Source: Pseudomonadota bacterium (GTDB taxonomy: Bacteria; Pseudomonadota; Alphaproteobacteria; Caulobacterales; Caulobacteraceae). Taken from it: a DNA stretch of 11,214 bases. This document shows, piece by piece, positions 1 to 8,316 of this stretch; positions within the stretch are counted from its first letter, which is position 1; each line of letters opens with the position of its first letter. The DNA lies in the NCBI GenBank assembly GCA_023409795.1, contig JAEYQX010000054.1, forward strand, positions 1-11,214, given 5' to 3'. Below the pieces are notes generated by a model, which saw only the letters and a list, made by a program, of their open reading frames with translations, ran no database searches and had not been told where the DNA came from. The translations under genes were made by a program, and so were the position numbers.

Positions 1-1
1 T

Positions 2-1222
2 CTACGCGATTTCACCGCCAAGATAGCGTCGGTGCAGCAGGGGGGCACCCAGCCAGTAGGCCAGTTCGGCAGGCCGGCTGATGTCCCAGACGGCGATGTC
101 GGCGGCCTTGCCCGTCTCCAGCGTGCCGATCTCGTACTCCATGCCCAGGGCCCGGGCCGCGTGGCGGGTAGCGCCCGCCAGGGCTTCCTCCGGGGTCAGG
201 CGGAACTGGACGCAGGCCAGGTTCAGGGCCGCCGTCATGCTGAGCACCGGCGAGGTTCCAGGATTGCAGTCGGTCGCCACGGCCATGGCCACGCCCCTGG
301 CCCGCAGCAGCTCGACAGGGGGCATCCGGGTCTCGCGCAGCATCAGGAAGGCACCGGGCAGCAGCACCGCCACCACGCCCGCCTCAGCCATGGCCGCGAC
401 CCCGGCCTCGCTCGTATATTCGATATGGTCGGCAGACAGGGCCCGATAGCGCGCCGCCAGGGTCGCCCCGCCGCTGTCTGACAGCTGGTCCGCGTGCAGC
501 CTGACCGGCAGGCCCAAGGCCTCGGCCTTGTCGAACAGGCGCGCGACTTCCCCGGTGGTAAAGGCGATGGGCTCGCAATAGGCATCCACCGCATCCACCA
601 GACCCTCGGCATGGGCCGCTGGCAGGATGTCATCCACAGCCTTGTCCACATAGGCCGCGCGGTCGTCCCTGTGCTCGGGTGGCAGGGCATGAAGCCCCAG
701 ATAGCTGGTGCTGACCCGCACCCCGGCATTGCGACCAATCCGCCGCGCGACGCGCAGCATCTTCAGCTCACTGTCGCGATCCAGGCCATAGCCGGACTTG
801 ATCTCGACCGCGGTGACGCCGGTTTCCTTCAGGCCTGACAGCCGCTTGACGGCCAGGTTGTAGAGTTCGTCCTCGCTTGCCTCGCGGGTGGCGCTGACCG
901 AGGCCACGATGCCGCCGCCCGCGCGGGCGATCTCTTCATAGCTGACGCCCGACAGCCGCTGCTCGAACTCGCCCGAGCGGTCGCCGCCAAAGACCAGGTG
1001 GGTGTGGCAGTCGACCAGGCCCGGCGTGATCCAGCGCCCGCCCAGCCGGTCGATCTGCGCCGCCTCGAAGCCCTCGGGCAGGTCGCCCGCATGGCCGATC
1101 CAGGCGATCCGCCCATCGCGGACCAGGATGGCCCCGTCCTCAATGGCTCCATAGGGCACGCCGGTCTCGGCCATGGTGGCGACCCGGCAGTCAATCAGCA
1201 GGCGATCCGCGATCAGGCTCAT
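2..1222 (-). CDS. hutI: Imidazolonepropionase HutI
   Basis: Cytosolic amidohydrolase-superfamily enzyme that opens the ring of 4-imidazolone-5-propionate to give N-formimino-L-glutamate, the third step of histidine breakdown. The 406-residue protein has the usual family length. Visible motifs are the metal-binding H73-T-H75 in PGLVDCHTHLVFGGDR, the conserved KSGYGL at 142-147, LHADQ with H243, the DHIEY segment with H266, and ATDCNPG with the metal ligand D318. The gene is complete: its TAG occupies the second to fourth bases of the window. The start ATG overlaps the hutC stop as ATGA, and an AAGGAG lies 9 bases upstream, so translation is probably coupled to hutC. It is the last gene of the hutF-hutC-hutI operon visible here; what follows is outside the window. 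The family call is very secure. Confidence 0.97.
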   Translation of the reverse strand: MSLIADRLLIDCRVATMAETGVPYGAIEDGAILVRDGRIAWIGHAGDLPEGFEAAQIDRLGGRWITPGLVDCHTHLVFGGDRSGEFEQRLSGVSYEEIARAGGGIVASVSATREASEDELYNLAVKRLSGLKETGVTAVEIKSGYGLDRDSELKMLRVARRIGRNAGVRVSTSYLGLHALPPEHRDDRAAYVDKAVDDILPAAHAEGLVDAVDAYCEPIAFTTGEVARLFDKAEALGLPVRLHADQLSDSGGATLAARYRALSADHIEYTSEAGVAAMAEAGVVAVLLPGAFLMLRETRMPPVELLRARGVAMAVATDCNPGTSPVLSMTAALNLACVQFRLTPEEALAGATRHAARALGMEYEIGTLETGKAADIAVWDISRPAELAYWLGAPLLHRRYLGGEIA

Positions 1223-1944
1223 AGGCTTCGGCTCCTTGCAGGAGAAAAGCGCGCAACCAGTTCATAGGCTGCACCGGGAAAGATTTGGCTGGCCCAGGTC
1301 ACGCCTCGCCCCTCCCGCCAGGTCCGGCGTTCCAGTCTCAGGCAGGCAGCCCCCGGATCAAGCTCCAGCCGCCGCGCTGTATCATGATCGGCCGCCACGG
1401 CCGCAATCCTGTGCTCGGCCCCCGTCCACGGCACCTGGGCCAGAAGCCAGCTGCCGGGCGGCGTGACCGCAAAGTCGGCCGCGGCGGCCTCTGGTGCCGC
1501 CGCCAGCGAGATCAGGCGTCGCTCAAGGACGAAGGGCTCATCGTCGGCATAGTGCAGGGTCTCCAGTTCCAGCACCTCGCCCCCGTCCGTGGCCATCCAG
1601 TCCTCGGCCTCTGTCGCCGGGCGCTGGAGGCGGTTCAGCAGGCGGTGACGATAGGCCAGGCCCCGCCCCGTGACCTCGGCCTGGATGTCGGGAATATCGA
1701 CCACGGCGGACGAATGGACCGGCGGATGAGCCACCACGGTGCCCGCCCGCTTGCGCCGCACCACCAGGCCCCGCCCTGCCAGATCGGACAGGGCGCGCGA
1801 TACGGTCATGCGGGCACAGTCATACTGGGCCATCAGCTCGGCCTCGGTCGGCACGCGGTGGCCCGGTGCCCACTCCCCCGAATGGATGCGCTGCTCTATG
1901 TCGGCACCGATACGGCGATGCAGGGGCTCGGACTTGCGGGTCAT
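1219..1944 (-). CDS. hutC: Histidine-utilisation repressor HutC (GntR family)
   Basis: GntR/HutC-family transcription factor of 241 residues. Residues about 5-70 form the winged helix-turn-helix, with the typical PTEAELMAQYDCARMTVSRAL recognition region near 32-52 and a wing ending in RRKRAGTVV. Residues about 85-232 form the UTRA effector domain. In studied bacteria HutC represses hut genes and releases DNA when urocanate binds; the same role here is inferred from family and position. The ATG overlaps the hutF stop (ATGA), and its own stop overlaps the hutI start in the same way. AAGGG in the last hutF codons could serve as a weak ribosome site. Since hutC lies inside the hutF operon downstream of the proposed operator, it should repress its own synthesis. 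Another UTRA-type regulator is possible in principle, but the gene context makes HutC the clear choice. Confidence 0.95.
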   Translation of the reverse strand: MTRKSEPLHRRIGADIEQRIHSGEWAPGHRVPTEAELMAQYDCARMTVSRALSDLAGRGLVVRRKRAGTVVAHPPVHSSAVVDIPDIQAEVTGRGLAYRHRLLNRLQRPATEAEDWMATDGGEVLELETLHYADDEPFVLERRLISLAAAPEAAAADFAVTPPGSWLLAQVPWTGAEHRIAAVAADHDTARRLELDPGAACLRLERRTWREGRGVTWASQIFPGAAYELVARFSPARSRSL

Positions 1945-3329
1945 AGAAGGCCCTTGAGCGCCTTGCGATAGCGGGCCTCGATCGCCTCGCGCGCGACATG
2001 GCGACCCTCGACAACCAGGGCCTGGCCCCGACGCCAGACGGTGCGCACCGCCTGGCGCGGCGGCGCAAAGACCAGGGTGTCCAGCACCGCATCGCCCTCG
2101 CGACCGGCAAAGGCCAGGTCCTGGGGATCCAGCGCCACCAGGTCTGCCGCCTGGCCGACCGCGATGCCGGTCGTGCCCTGGGTCGCCTGGGCCCCGCCTG
2201 CCAGGGCGGCACGGTAAAGCCGTCCGCCGGTCGAGGTGCCAGCCTGCGCCAGCACCGCCCGCGCGCGCCGGGTCAGCCGCTGGCTGTATTCAAGCGCCCG
2301 CAGCTCCTGAGCCGCATCAATCAGGACATTGGAATCCGTGCCGACGCCAAAGGCCCCGCCGTCCGCCAGGAACTCGACAGCCGGAAACACCCCGTCGCCC
2401 AGGTTGGCCTCAGTGATCGGGCACAGCCCGGCAACGGCCCCCGAGGCGGCGAACCGCTGAGTCTCCCCTGCGGTCAGGTGGGTCGCGTGGATCAGGCACC
2501 AGCGGCGGTCCAGGCCGGCATGATCCAGCAGCCACTCCACCGGGCGCTTGCCCGACCAGGCCAGGCAGTCCTCGACCTCGCGGGTCTGCTCGGCCGCATG
2601 GATATGGATCGGCCCGCCCCGGGCCATCGGCACGACGGCGGCCAGTTCCTCTGGCGTCACCGCCCGCAGGCTGTGCGGGGCCACGCCCACCACGGCATCG
2701 GGCAGGCCGGCGACGGCCTGGCGGCTGCGATGCATAAGAGCAGAAAACTGATCCAAGTTATTGATAAAACGCCTTTGCCCCGGATTGGGCTCGATCCCGC
2801 CAAAGCTGGCATGGGCATAGAAGACCGGCAGCAGAGTCAGCCCGATGCCCGTCGCCTGCGCCGCCGAGGCGATCCGCACGGCCATCTCGCCCAGGTCGTC
2901 ATAGGCAGCCCCGGCGGGGTCATGGTGCAGGTAGTGAAACTCGCCCACCCGCGTGAACCCGCCCTCCAGCATCTCGGCATAGGCCAGGGCGGCGATGGCC
3001 TCGATCTCCTCGGGACCGCCCCGGTCCAGGAAGCGATACATCAGCTGGCGCCAGGTCCAGAAGTTGTCGCCGTCGCCTGCGCCTGCCGGGCCGCGCGCCT
3101 CGGTCAGGCCCGCCATCGCCCGCTGGAAGGCGTGGCTGTGGACGTTGGACAACCCCGGCAGGCCCAGCCCCTGGTCCGGCTCGTGCGTGCCTTGCCGGGT
3201 GTCCGTCTCGATCGAGGCCACCAGGCCGTCCCGGATGCCGATCCGCACGCCCCCCGCCCATCCCTGGGGCAACAGGGCCTGACTGAACCACAGGGTCGAT
3301 GCGATCTCCCTCGGGTCGTGTTTCGTCAC
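1941..3329 (-). CDS. hutF: Formimidoylglutamate deiminase HutF
   Basis: Zinc-type amidohydrolase that deaminates N-formimino-L-glutamate to N-formyl-L-glutamate and ammonia, the fourth step of the five-step histidine route. With the GTG start at 3329 the protein has 462 residues, normal for HutF. Motifs: LPGLSNVHSHAFQR with H64 and H66 as metal ligands, VAPHS at 217-220, IHIHAAEQ with H242/H244, LIHATHLT with H281, and GVGTDSN with D332. This start is preferred because a perfect GGAGG sits 8 bases upstream. An in-frame ATG at 3344 has no spaced ribosome site, and longer starts would run through the operator and hutG. First gene of hutF-hutC-hutI, ending in an ATGA overlap with hutC. A short stretch (2731-2780, residues about 184-200) is clearly A+T-richer than the rest but encodes ordinary family sequence. 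HutF paired with HutG distinguishes this pathway from the direct glutamate-forming formiminoglutamase route. Confidence 0.95.
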   Translation of the reverse strand: MTKHDPREIASTLWFSQALLPQGWAGGVRIGIRDGLVASIETDTRQGTHEPDQGLGLPGLSNVHSHAFQRAMAGLTEARGPAGAGDGDNFWTWRQLMYRFLDRGGPEEIEAIAALAYAEMLEGGFTRVGEFHYLHHDPAGAAYDDLGEMAVRIASAAQATGIGLTLLPVFYAHASFGGIEPNPGQRRFINNLDQFSALMHRSRQAVAGLPDAVVGVAPHSLRAVTPEELAAVVPMARGGPIHIHAAEQTREVEDCLAWSGKRPVEWLLDHAGLDRRWCLIHATHLTAGETQRFAASGAVAGLCPITEANLGDGVFPAVEFLADGGAFGVGTDSNVLIDAAQELRALEYSQRLTRRARAVLAQAGTSTGGRLYRAALAGGAQATQGTTGIAVGQAADLVALDPQDLAFAGREGDAVLDTLVFAPPRQAVRTVWRRGQALVVEGRHVAREAIEARYRKALKGLL

Positions 3330-3359
3330 TGGACAAGCCTCCATCCTCGCACTTATGTC
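3330..3359 (+). promoter_or_regulatory. Possible promoter for hutG-hutU-hutH
   Basis: TGGACA (3330-3335) resembles a -35 box with five of six matches to TTGACA. TATGTC (3354-3359) lies 18 bases further on, inside the operator, and is a poor but possible -10. If real, the -35 abuts the hutF GTG start and the transcript would begin just before the hutG ribosome site. No convincing pair was found for hutF on the other strand. Weak evidence, given as a candidate only. Confidence 0.25.
3338..3343 (-). promoter_or_regulatory. Ribosome binding site deciding the hutF GTG start
   Basis: TGGAGG read on the minus strand, with 8 bases between GGAGG and the GTG at 3329. It partly overlaps the alternative in-frame ATG at 3342-3344, so the ATG cannot use it. 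This supports the GTG as the real start. Confidence 0.75.
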
Positions 3360-3368
3360 TATACATAA
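3353..3368. promoter_or_regulatory. Putative HutC operator in the divergent hutF/hutG region
   Basis: TTATGTCTATACATAA is a 16-bp inverted repeat: the 6-base arms TTATGT and ACATAA match perfectly, and only one pair in the centre breaks symmetry. The core TGTCTATACA fits the TGTxTAxACA pattern known for HutC-type GntR regulators. It lies 23 bases from the hutF GTG and 28 bases from the hutG ATG, roughly in the middle of the 67-base divergent gap. A bound dimer could therefore block both operons. It is also the most A+T-rich point of the gap, so -10 elements in both directions probably overlap it. No second copy of this palindrome was seen in the window. The site is seen directly; HutC binding is inferred. 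Confidence 0.75.
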
Positions 3369-3396
3369 CGGGACGAAGCGCAAGCGGAGGGATTGC

Positions 3397-4215
3397 ATGA
3401 CGGACTGGCTGACTGTGCATGAGGGCACGGCCCCGCTGATCGTGGCCTTTCCCCACACCGGCACCGATATTCCTGCCGATATCGAGGCGCGGATGGTCGA
3501 TCCCTGGCTGGCGCGCAAGGACGCCGACTGGTGGATCCATCTGCTCTATGACTTTGCCCGCGACCTGGGCGCGACCACGGTGCGCACCGCCATCTCGCGC
3601 AGCGTCATCGATGTGAACCGCGACCCGTCTGGGGTCACCCTCTATCCCGGCATGGCCACGACCGGCCTGTGCCCGACCGAGACCTTTGACGACGAGCCCC
3701 TGTATCGGCCGGGCCTGGCCCCCGATGCCGACGAGATCGCCCGGCGCACCCGCATCTGGTTCCAGCCCTATCACGCCGCCCTGGCCGCCCAGATCGAGCG
3801 CCTGTCCGCCGACGGCCCGGTCGTCGTCTATGACGCCCACTCGATCCGCTCGCACGTCGCGCGGCTGTTCGAGGGGGAACTGCCCCAGTTCTGCATCGGC
3901 GATAACGGCGGCCAGACCTGCGCCCCGGCCCTGACCCGGGCGGTCGAGGCCGCCTGCGCCGCCACCGGCGACAGCCACGTGGTCAACGGTCGCTTCAAGG
4001 GCGGCTGGACCACCCGCCACTATGGCCGGCCCGACCGCGGCATCCATGCGATCCAGATGGAGCTGGCCTGCCGTGGCTACATGGACGAGCCGGCTCAGTT
4101 CACGCCAGGGACCTGGCCCACGCCCTATGCCCCGCAACGCGCCCAGGCCCTTCGCGCCACCCTTGGCACGGTCCTGACGGCCTGCCGCGACTTTGCCCTT
4201 TCCCAACGAGTTTGA
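3397..4215 (+). CDS. hutG: N-formylglutamate deformylase HutG
   Basis: Hydrolyses N-formyl-L-glutamate to L-glutamate and formate, the last step of the pathway, in the cytosol. From the ATG at 3397 the protein has 272 residues, the normal size for this N-formylglutamate amidohydrolase family. Recognisable segments are AFPHTGTDIP (17-26), SRSVIDVNRDPSG (67-79), VVYDAHSIRSHV (143-154), GRFKGGWTTRHYGRP (198-211) and IQMELACRGYMDE (219-231); their His, Asp and Glu residues probably hold the metal. The start is chosen because GGAGGG (3386-3391) lies at proper spacing; an earlier in-frame ATG at 3355 lies inside the operator and lacks a ribosome site. First gene of the plus-strand hut operon; only 4 bases separate its TGA from hutU. 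Confidence 0.95.
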   Translation: MTDWLTVHEGTAPLIVAFPHTGTDIPADIEARMVDPWLARKDADWWIHLLYDFARDLGATTVRTAISRSVIDVNRDPSGVTLYPGMATTGLCPTETFDDEPLYRPGLAPDADEIARRTRIWFQPYHAALAAQIERLSADGPVVVYDAHSIRSHVARLFEGELPQFCIGDNGGQTCAPALTRAVEAACAATGDSHVVNGRFKGGWTTRHYGRPDRGIHAIQMELACRGYMDEPAQFTPGTWPTPYAPQRAQALRATLGTVLTACRDFALSQRV

Positions 4216-4219
4216 CGCC

Positions 4220-5896
<1,677 letters not shown>

Positions 5897-5900
5897 GCCC

Positions 5901-7436
5901 ATGACCACCCGCATTGAAATCGGCTCTGCCCCGCTCACCCTCGCCCAGCTTCGCGCGGTGATGGAGGGCCCGGTCCATGTCTCGCTCAGCGAGCACGCCT
6001 GGGCCGACGTCGAAAAGGGCGCGGCCACGGTGGCCGCCATTCTGGATCAGGGCCGCACCGTCTATGGCATCAACACCGGCTTCGGCTTGCTAGCCAACAC
6101 CAGGATCGCGCCAGAGGACCTTGAAACCCTGCAGAAAAACCTCGTCCTCAGCCATGCCTGCGGCGTGGGTGAATGGCTGGACGACAAGGTCACCCGCCTG
6201 CTGATGGTGCTCAAGATCGCCAGCCTGTCCAGGGGAGCCTCGGGCATCCGCCGCGCCACGCTGGAGAGCCTGATCGCCCTGGTGAATGCCGAGGTCCTGC
6301 CCTGCATTCCGTCCAAGGGCTCGGTCGGGGCCTCGGGCGACCTGGCCCCCCTGGCCCATATGTCCTGCGTCCTGATCGGCGTGGGTGAAGCGCGGTGGCA
6401 GGGCCAGGTGCTGGATGCCGAAACCGCGCTGTCCAGGGCGGGGCTCTCCCCCATCGTCCTCGGCCCCAAGGAGGGCCTGGCCCTGCTGAACGGCACCCAG
6501 TGCTCGACCGCCCTTGCCCTGGCCGGACTGTTCGCCACCGAGGACGTCTTTGCCGCCGCCATGGCCACCGGGGCCCTGTCGGTCGATGCGCTGAAGGGCT
6601 CGGACGCGCCGTTTGACCACCGCATCCATGCCCTGCGCGGCCAGCCGGGTCAGATCGACGTGGCCGCTGCCCTGCGCGACCTGATGGCCGGCAGCGCCAT
6701 CCGCGAAAGCCACCGCGACGATTGCACCAAGGTCCAGGACCCCTACTCGCTGCGCTGCCAGCCCCAGGTCATGGGCGCCGCCCTGGATGTGCTGAGGAAC
6801 GCCGCCGCCACCCTGGCGCGCGAGGCCAATGCCGTGACCGACAATCCCCTGGTCTTCTTTGACGACGGCGATGTCATCTCGGGCGGCAACTTCCACGCCG
6901 AACCCGTTGCTTTTGCAGCAGATCAGATCGCCATGGTGCTGTGCGAGATCGGCAATATCAGCGAGCGCCGCACCTCGATCCTGGTCGATCCCAAGATGAG
7001 CGAGCTGCCCGCATTCCTGGTGCGCGAGAGCGGCCTGAACTCCGGCTTCATGATTGCCCAGGTGACGGCGGCCGCCCTGGTGGCCGAGAACCGGATGGTG
7101 GCCCATCCGTGCAGCATCGACACCGTCCCGACCAGCGCCAACCAGGAAGACCATGTCTCCATGGCCACCCATGGTGCCCGCCGCCTGCTGGACATGGCCG
7201 AGAACACCGCCACCGTGGTCGGGATCGAGCTGCTGGCCGCCGCACAGGGGCTGGAGTTCCACCGCCCCCTGACCAGCTCGCCTGCGCTGGAGGCCGCCTA
7301 TGCCATCGTGCGTGAGGCCGCCGCGCCCTATGCCAGCGACCACTATTTCGCGCCGGACATTGCCCGGGCCACGGCCGGGGTCCGGGCAGGCCGCTATCGC
7401 GACTTTGCCGCAAGGCTCCTGCCCTCGGCCCTCTAG
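5901..7436 (+). CDS. hutH: Histidine ammonia-lyase HutH
   Basis: Removes ammonia from L-histidine to form trans-urocanate, the first committed step of the pathway and the source of the likely inducer. It has 511 residues, close to the 510 of P. putida HutH. The A144-S145-G146 triad in GSVGASGDLAPL is the self-cyclising precursor of the MIO cofactor. Other active-site residues match the family: Y55 in TVYGINTGFG, N197 in LLNGTQ, Y282 and R285 in QDPYSLR, and F331 in GGNFHAEP. It starts 4 bases after the hutU stop with no clear ribosome site of its own, so it is probably translated by coupling. Its TAG is followed within 10 bases by a strong terminator. The order here (last enzyme first, first enzyme last) does not follow pathway order. 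Confidence 0.97.
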   Translation: MTTRIEIGSAPLTLAQLRAVMEGPVHVSLSEHAWADVEKGAATVAAILDQGRTVYGINTGFGLLANTRIAPEDLETLQKNLVLSHACGVGEWLDDKVTRLLMVLKIASLSRGASGIRRATLESLIALVNAEVLPCIPSKGSVGASGDLAPLAHMSCVLIGVGEARWQGQVLDAETALSRAGLSPIVLGPKEGLALLNGTQCSTALALAGLFATEDVFAAAMATGALSVDALKGSDAPFDHRIHALRGQPGQIDVAAALRDLMAGSAIRESHRDDCTKVQDPYSLRCQPQVMGAALDVLRNAAATLAREANAVTDNPLVFFDDGDVISGGNFHAEPVAFAADQIAMVLCEIGNISERRTSILVDPKMSELPAFLVRESGLNSGFMIAQVTAAALVAENRMVAHPCSIDTVPTSANQEDHVSMATHGARRLLDMAENTATVVGIELLAAAQGLEFHRPLTSSPALEAAYAIVREAAAPYASDHYFAPDIARATAGVRAGRYRDFAARLLPSAL

Positions 7437-7444
7437 ACAGGAAA

Positions 7445-7480
7445 AAGGCCCCGATCTTGCGGATCGGGGCCTTCTTTTTT
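7445..7480. terminator. Bidirectional intrinsic terminator between hutH and the convergent PPC gene
   Basis: A perfect 12-bp stem, AAGGCCCCGATC (7445-7456) and GATCGGGGCCTT (7462-7473), closes a 5-base loop. On the plus strand it is followed by CTTTTTT, ending hutG-hutU-hutH. On the minus strand the stem is followed by TTT and then CC, giving a TTTTT run that includes its last two bases, so it can also end the transcript of the convergent gene whose stop codon is at 7487-7489. It accounts for the whole 50-base gap between the two stop codons. Confidence 0.9.
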
Positions 7481-7486
7481 GTGTTC

Positions 7487-8263
7487 CTAGCGGCGGACCG
7501 TGACCGACAGGCTGTAGGCTCCCGTCTCATTGGCGCTCAGCGAGTTGGCCCGGATCGAATAGGTGCCCGGGCGCAGAGTCTCCAGGATGCGCGCGCTGGT
7601 GCCACCACCGCTGTCATCGTCGGTGAAGACCACAGAGCCCTCGCACTGCCCGCCGTTATAGAGGCTGAGGTAGGCGTCGAACTCGCTGGAATCCATGCGG
7701 ATGGCGATGCTCTGGGCCTGGCGCACGTTCAGGACATAGCAGTCGAAATAGGAGTTATCGCCGCCGACCCGATCGCTGATGGCCAGCTCGCCGGCGAGGC
7801 TTTCGCCCACGGCGATCGGCACGATGGCCTGGGTCGGCTCGATGCGGCTGCCTTCGGACACGCTCAGCTGGAAGCGGCCCGTCTGGCCCTCGCCCAGGGT
7901 GTTGGCGCGGATGATCCACGGCCCGCCATCGCCGACGAAGCGGATCTGCGAATCCGTGCCCATGTCGGGGCCGTCATCGTTGAAGTCCGTGGTCTGGTCG
8001 CAGTCGGTGCCGGGACCGGCGGCCATGAAGGCATCGAATGCCGAGGAGGCCAGGGTGACCGTATAGGCCGTGTTGGCACGGGTCTGCAGCTGATAGCAGC
8101 GGTAGAAGGAGCCATCGTCCATCCGCTGGTCCTTGGCCGTCAGCACGCCATCGATCCTCTGCCCCGGCTGGATCAGGCTCTGGGCCGCAGCCGGCTCCGC
8201 GCCCACCAGGACACCGCCCAGAACGGTCGCACCCAGGGCCGTCATGGTCATTAACAGTCGCAT
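7487..8263 (-). CDS. Predicted secreted protein with two PPC-like domains
   Basis: A 258-residue protein of unknown function. Residues 1-28 look like a cleavable Sec signal peptide: a short basic start (MRLL), a hydrophobic core, and AEPAAAQ as likely cleavage region. The rest is two similar halves, about 30-137 and 148-256. Each resembles the bacterial pre-peptidase C-terminal (PPC) beta-sandwich domain: an FDAF/FDAY strand (76-79, 195-198), an acidic loop NDDG or DDDS (95-98, 215-218), then a strand such as WIIRANTLG or YSIRANSLS. Each half has one cysteine pair, C56/C88 and C175/C207, with the same 32-residue spacing, probably a disulfide in the periplasm or outside. No catalytic domain is present. 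Start: ATG with AAGGAG 5 bases upstream. The open frame continues upstream into the isomerase gene on the wrong frame, so longer starts are unlikely. It lies 53 bases behind the isomerase gene and may share its transcript. Confidence 0.88.
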   Translation of the reverse strand: MRLLMTMTALGATVLGGVLVGAEPAAAQSLIQPGQRIDGVLTAKDQRMDDGSFYRCYQLQTRANTAYTVTLASSAFDAFMAAGPGTDCDQTTDFNDDGPDMGTDSQIRFVGDGGPWIIRANTLGEGQTGRFQLSVSEGSRIEPTQAIVPIAVGESLAGELAISDRVGGDNSYFDCYVLNVRQAQSIAIRMDSSEFDAYLSLYNGGQCEGSVVFTDDDSGGGTSARILETLRPGTYSIRANSLSANETGAYSLSVTVRR

Positions 8264-8274
8264 CTTGTCTCCTT

Positions 8275-8289
8275 CAGGACCGTGTCCTG
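8275..8289. repeat. Small inverted repeat next to the PPC gene ribosome site
   Basis: CAGGAC and GTCCTG arms of 6 bp separated by 3 bases, in the 53-base gap between the isomerase stop and the two-repeat PPC gene. On the minus strand the second arm ends directly before AAGGAG. There is no T-tract, so it is not a normal terminator. It could slow polymerase, tune ribosome access, or mean nothing. Confidence 0.4.
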
Positions 8290-8316
8290 GCTTAACAGCT
8301 GTCACGAAGTGCTTGA

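Noticed and set aside
3342..3344. ATG as start of hutF
   Set aside because: The GAGG before it is directly adjacent with no spacing, while the GTG at 3329 has GGAGG at 8 bases.
1998..3368. 456-codon open frame on the plus strand opposite hutF
   Set aside because: Antisense shadow of a clear amidohydrolase gene; low-complexity, arginine- and glutamine-rich translation without known motifs.
6090..7343. 417-codon minus-strand frame opposite hutH
   Set aside because: Shadow of histidine ammonia-lyase; glycine/glutamine/histidine-rich translation with no family signature.
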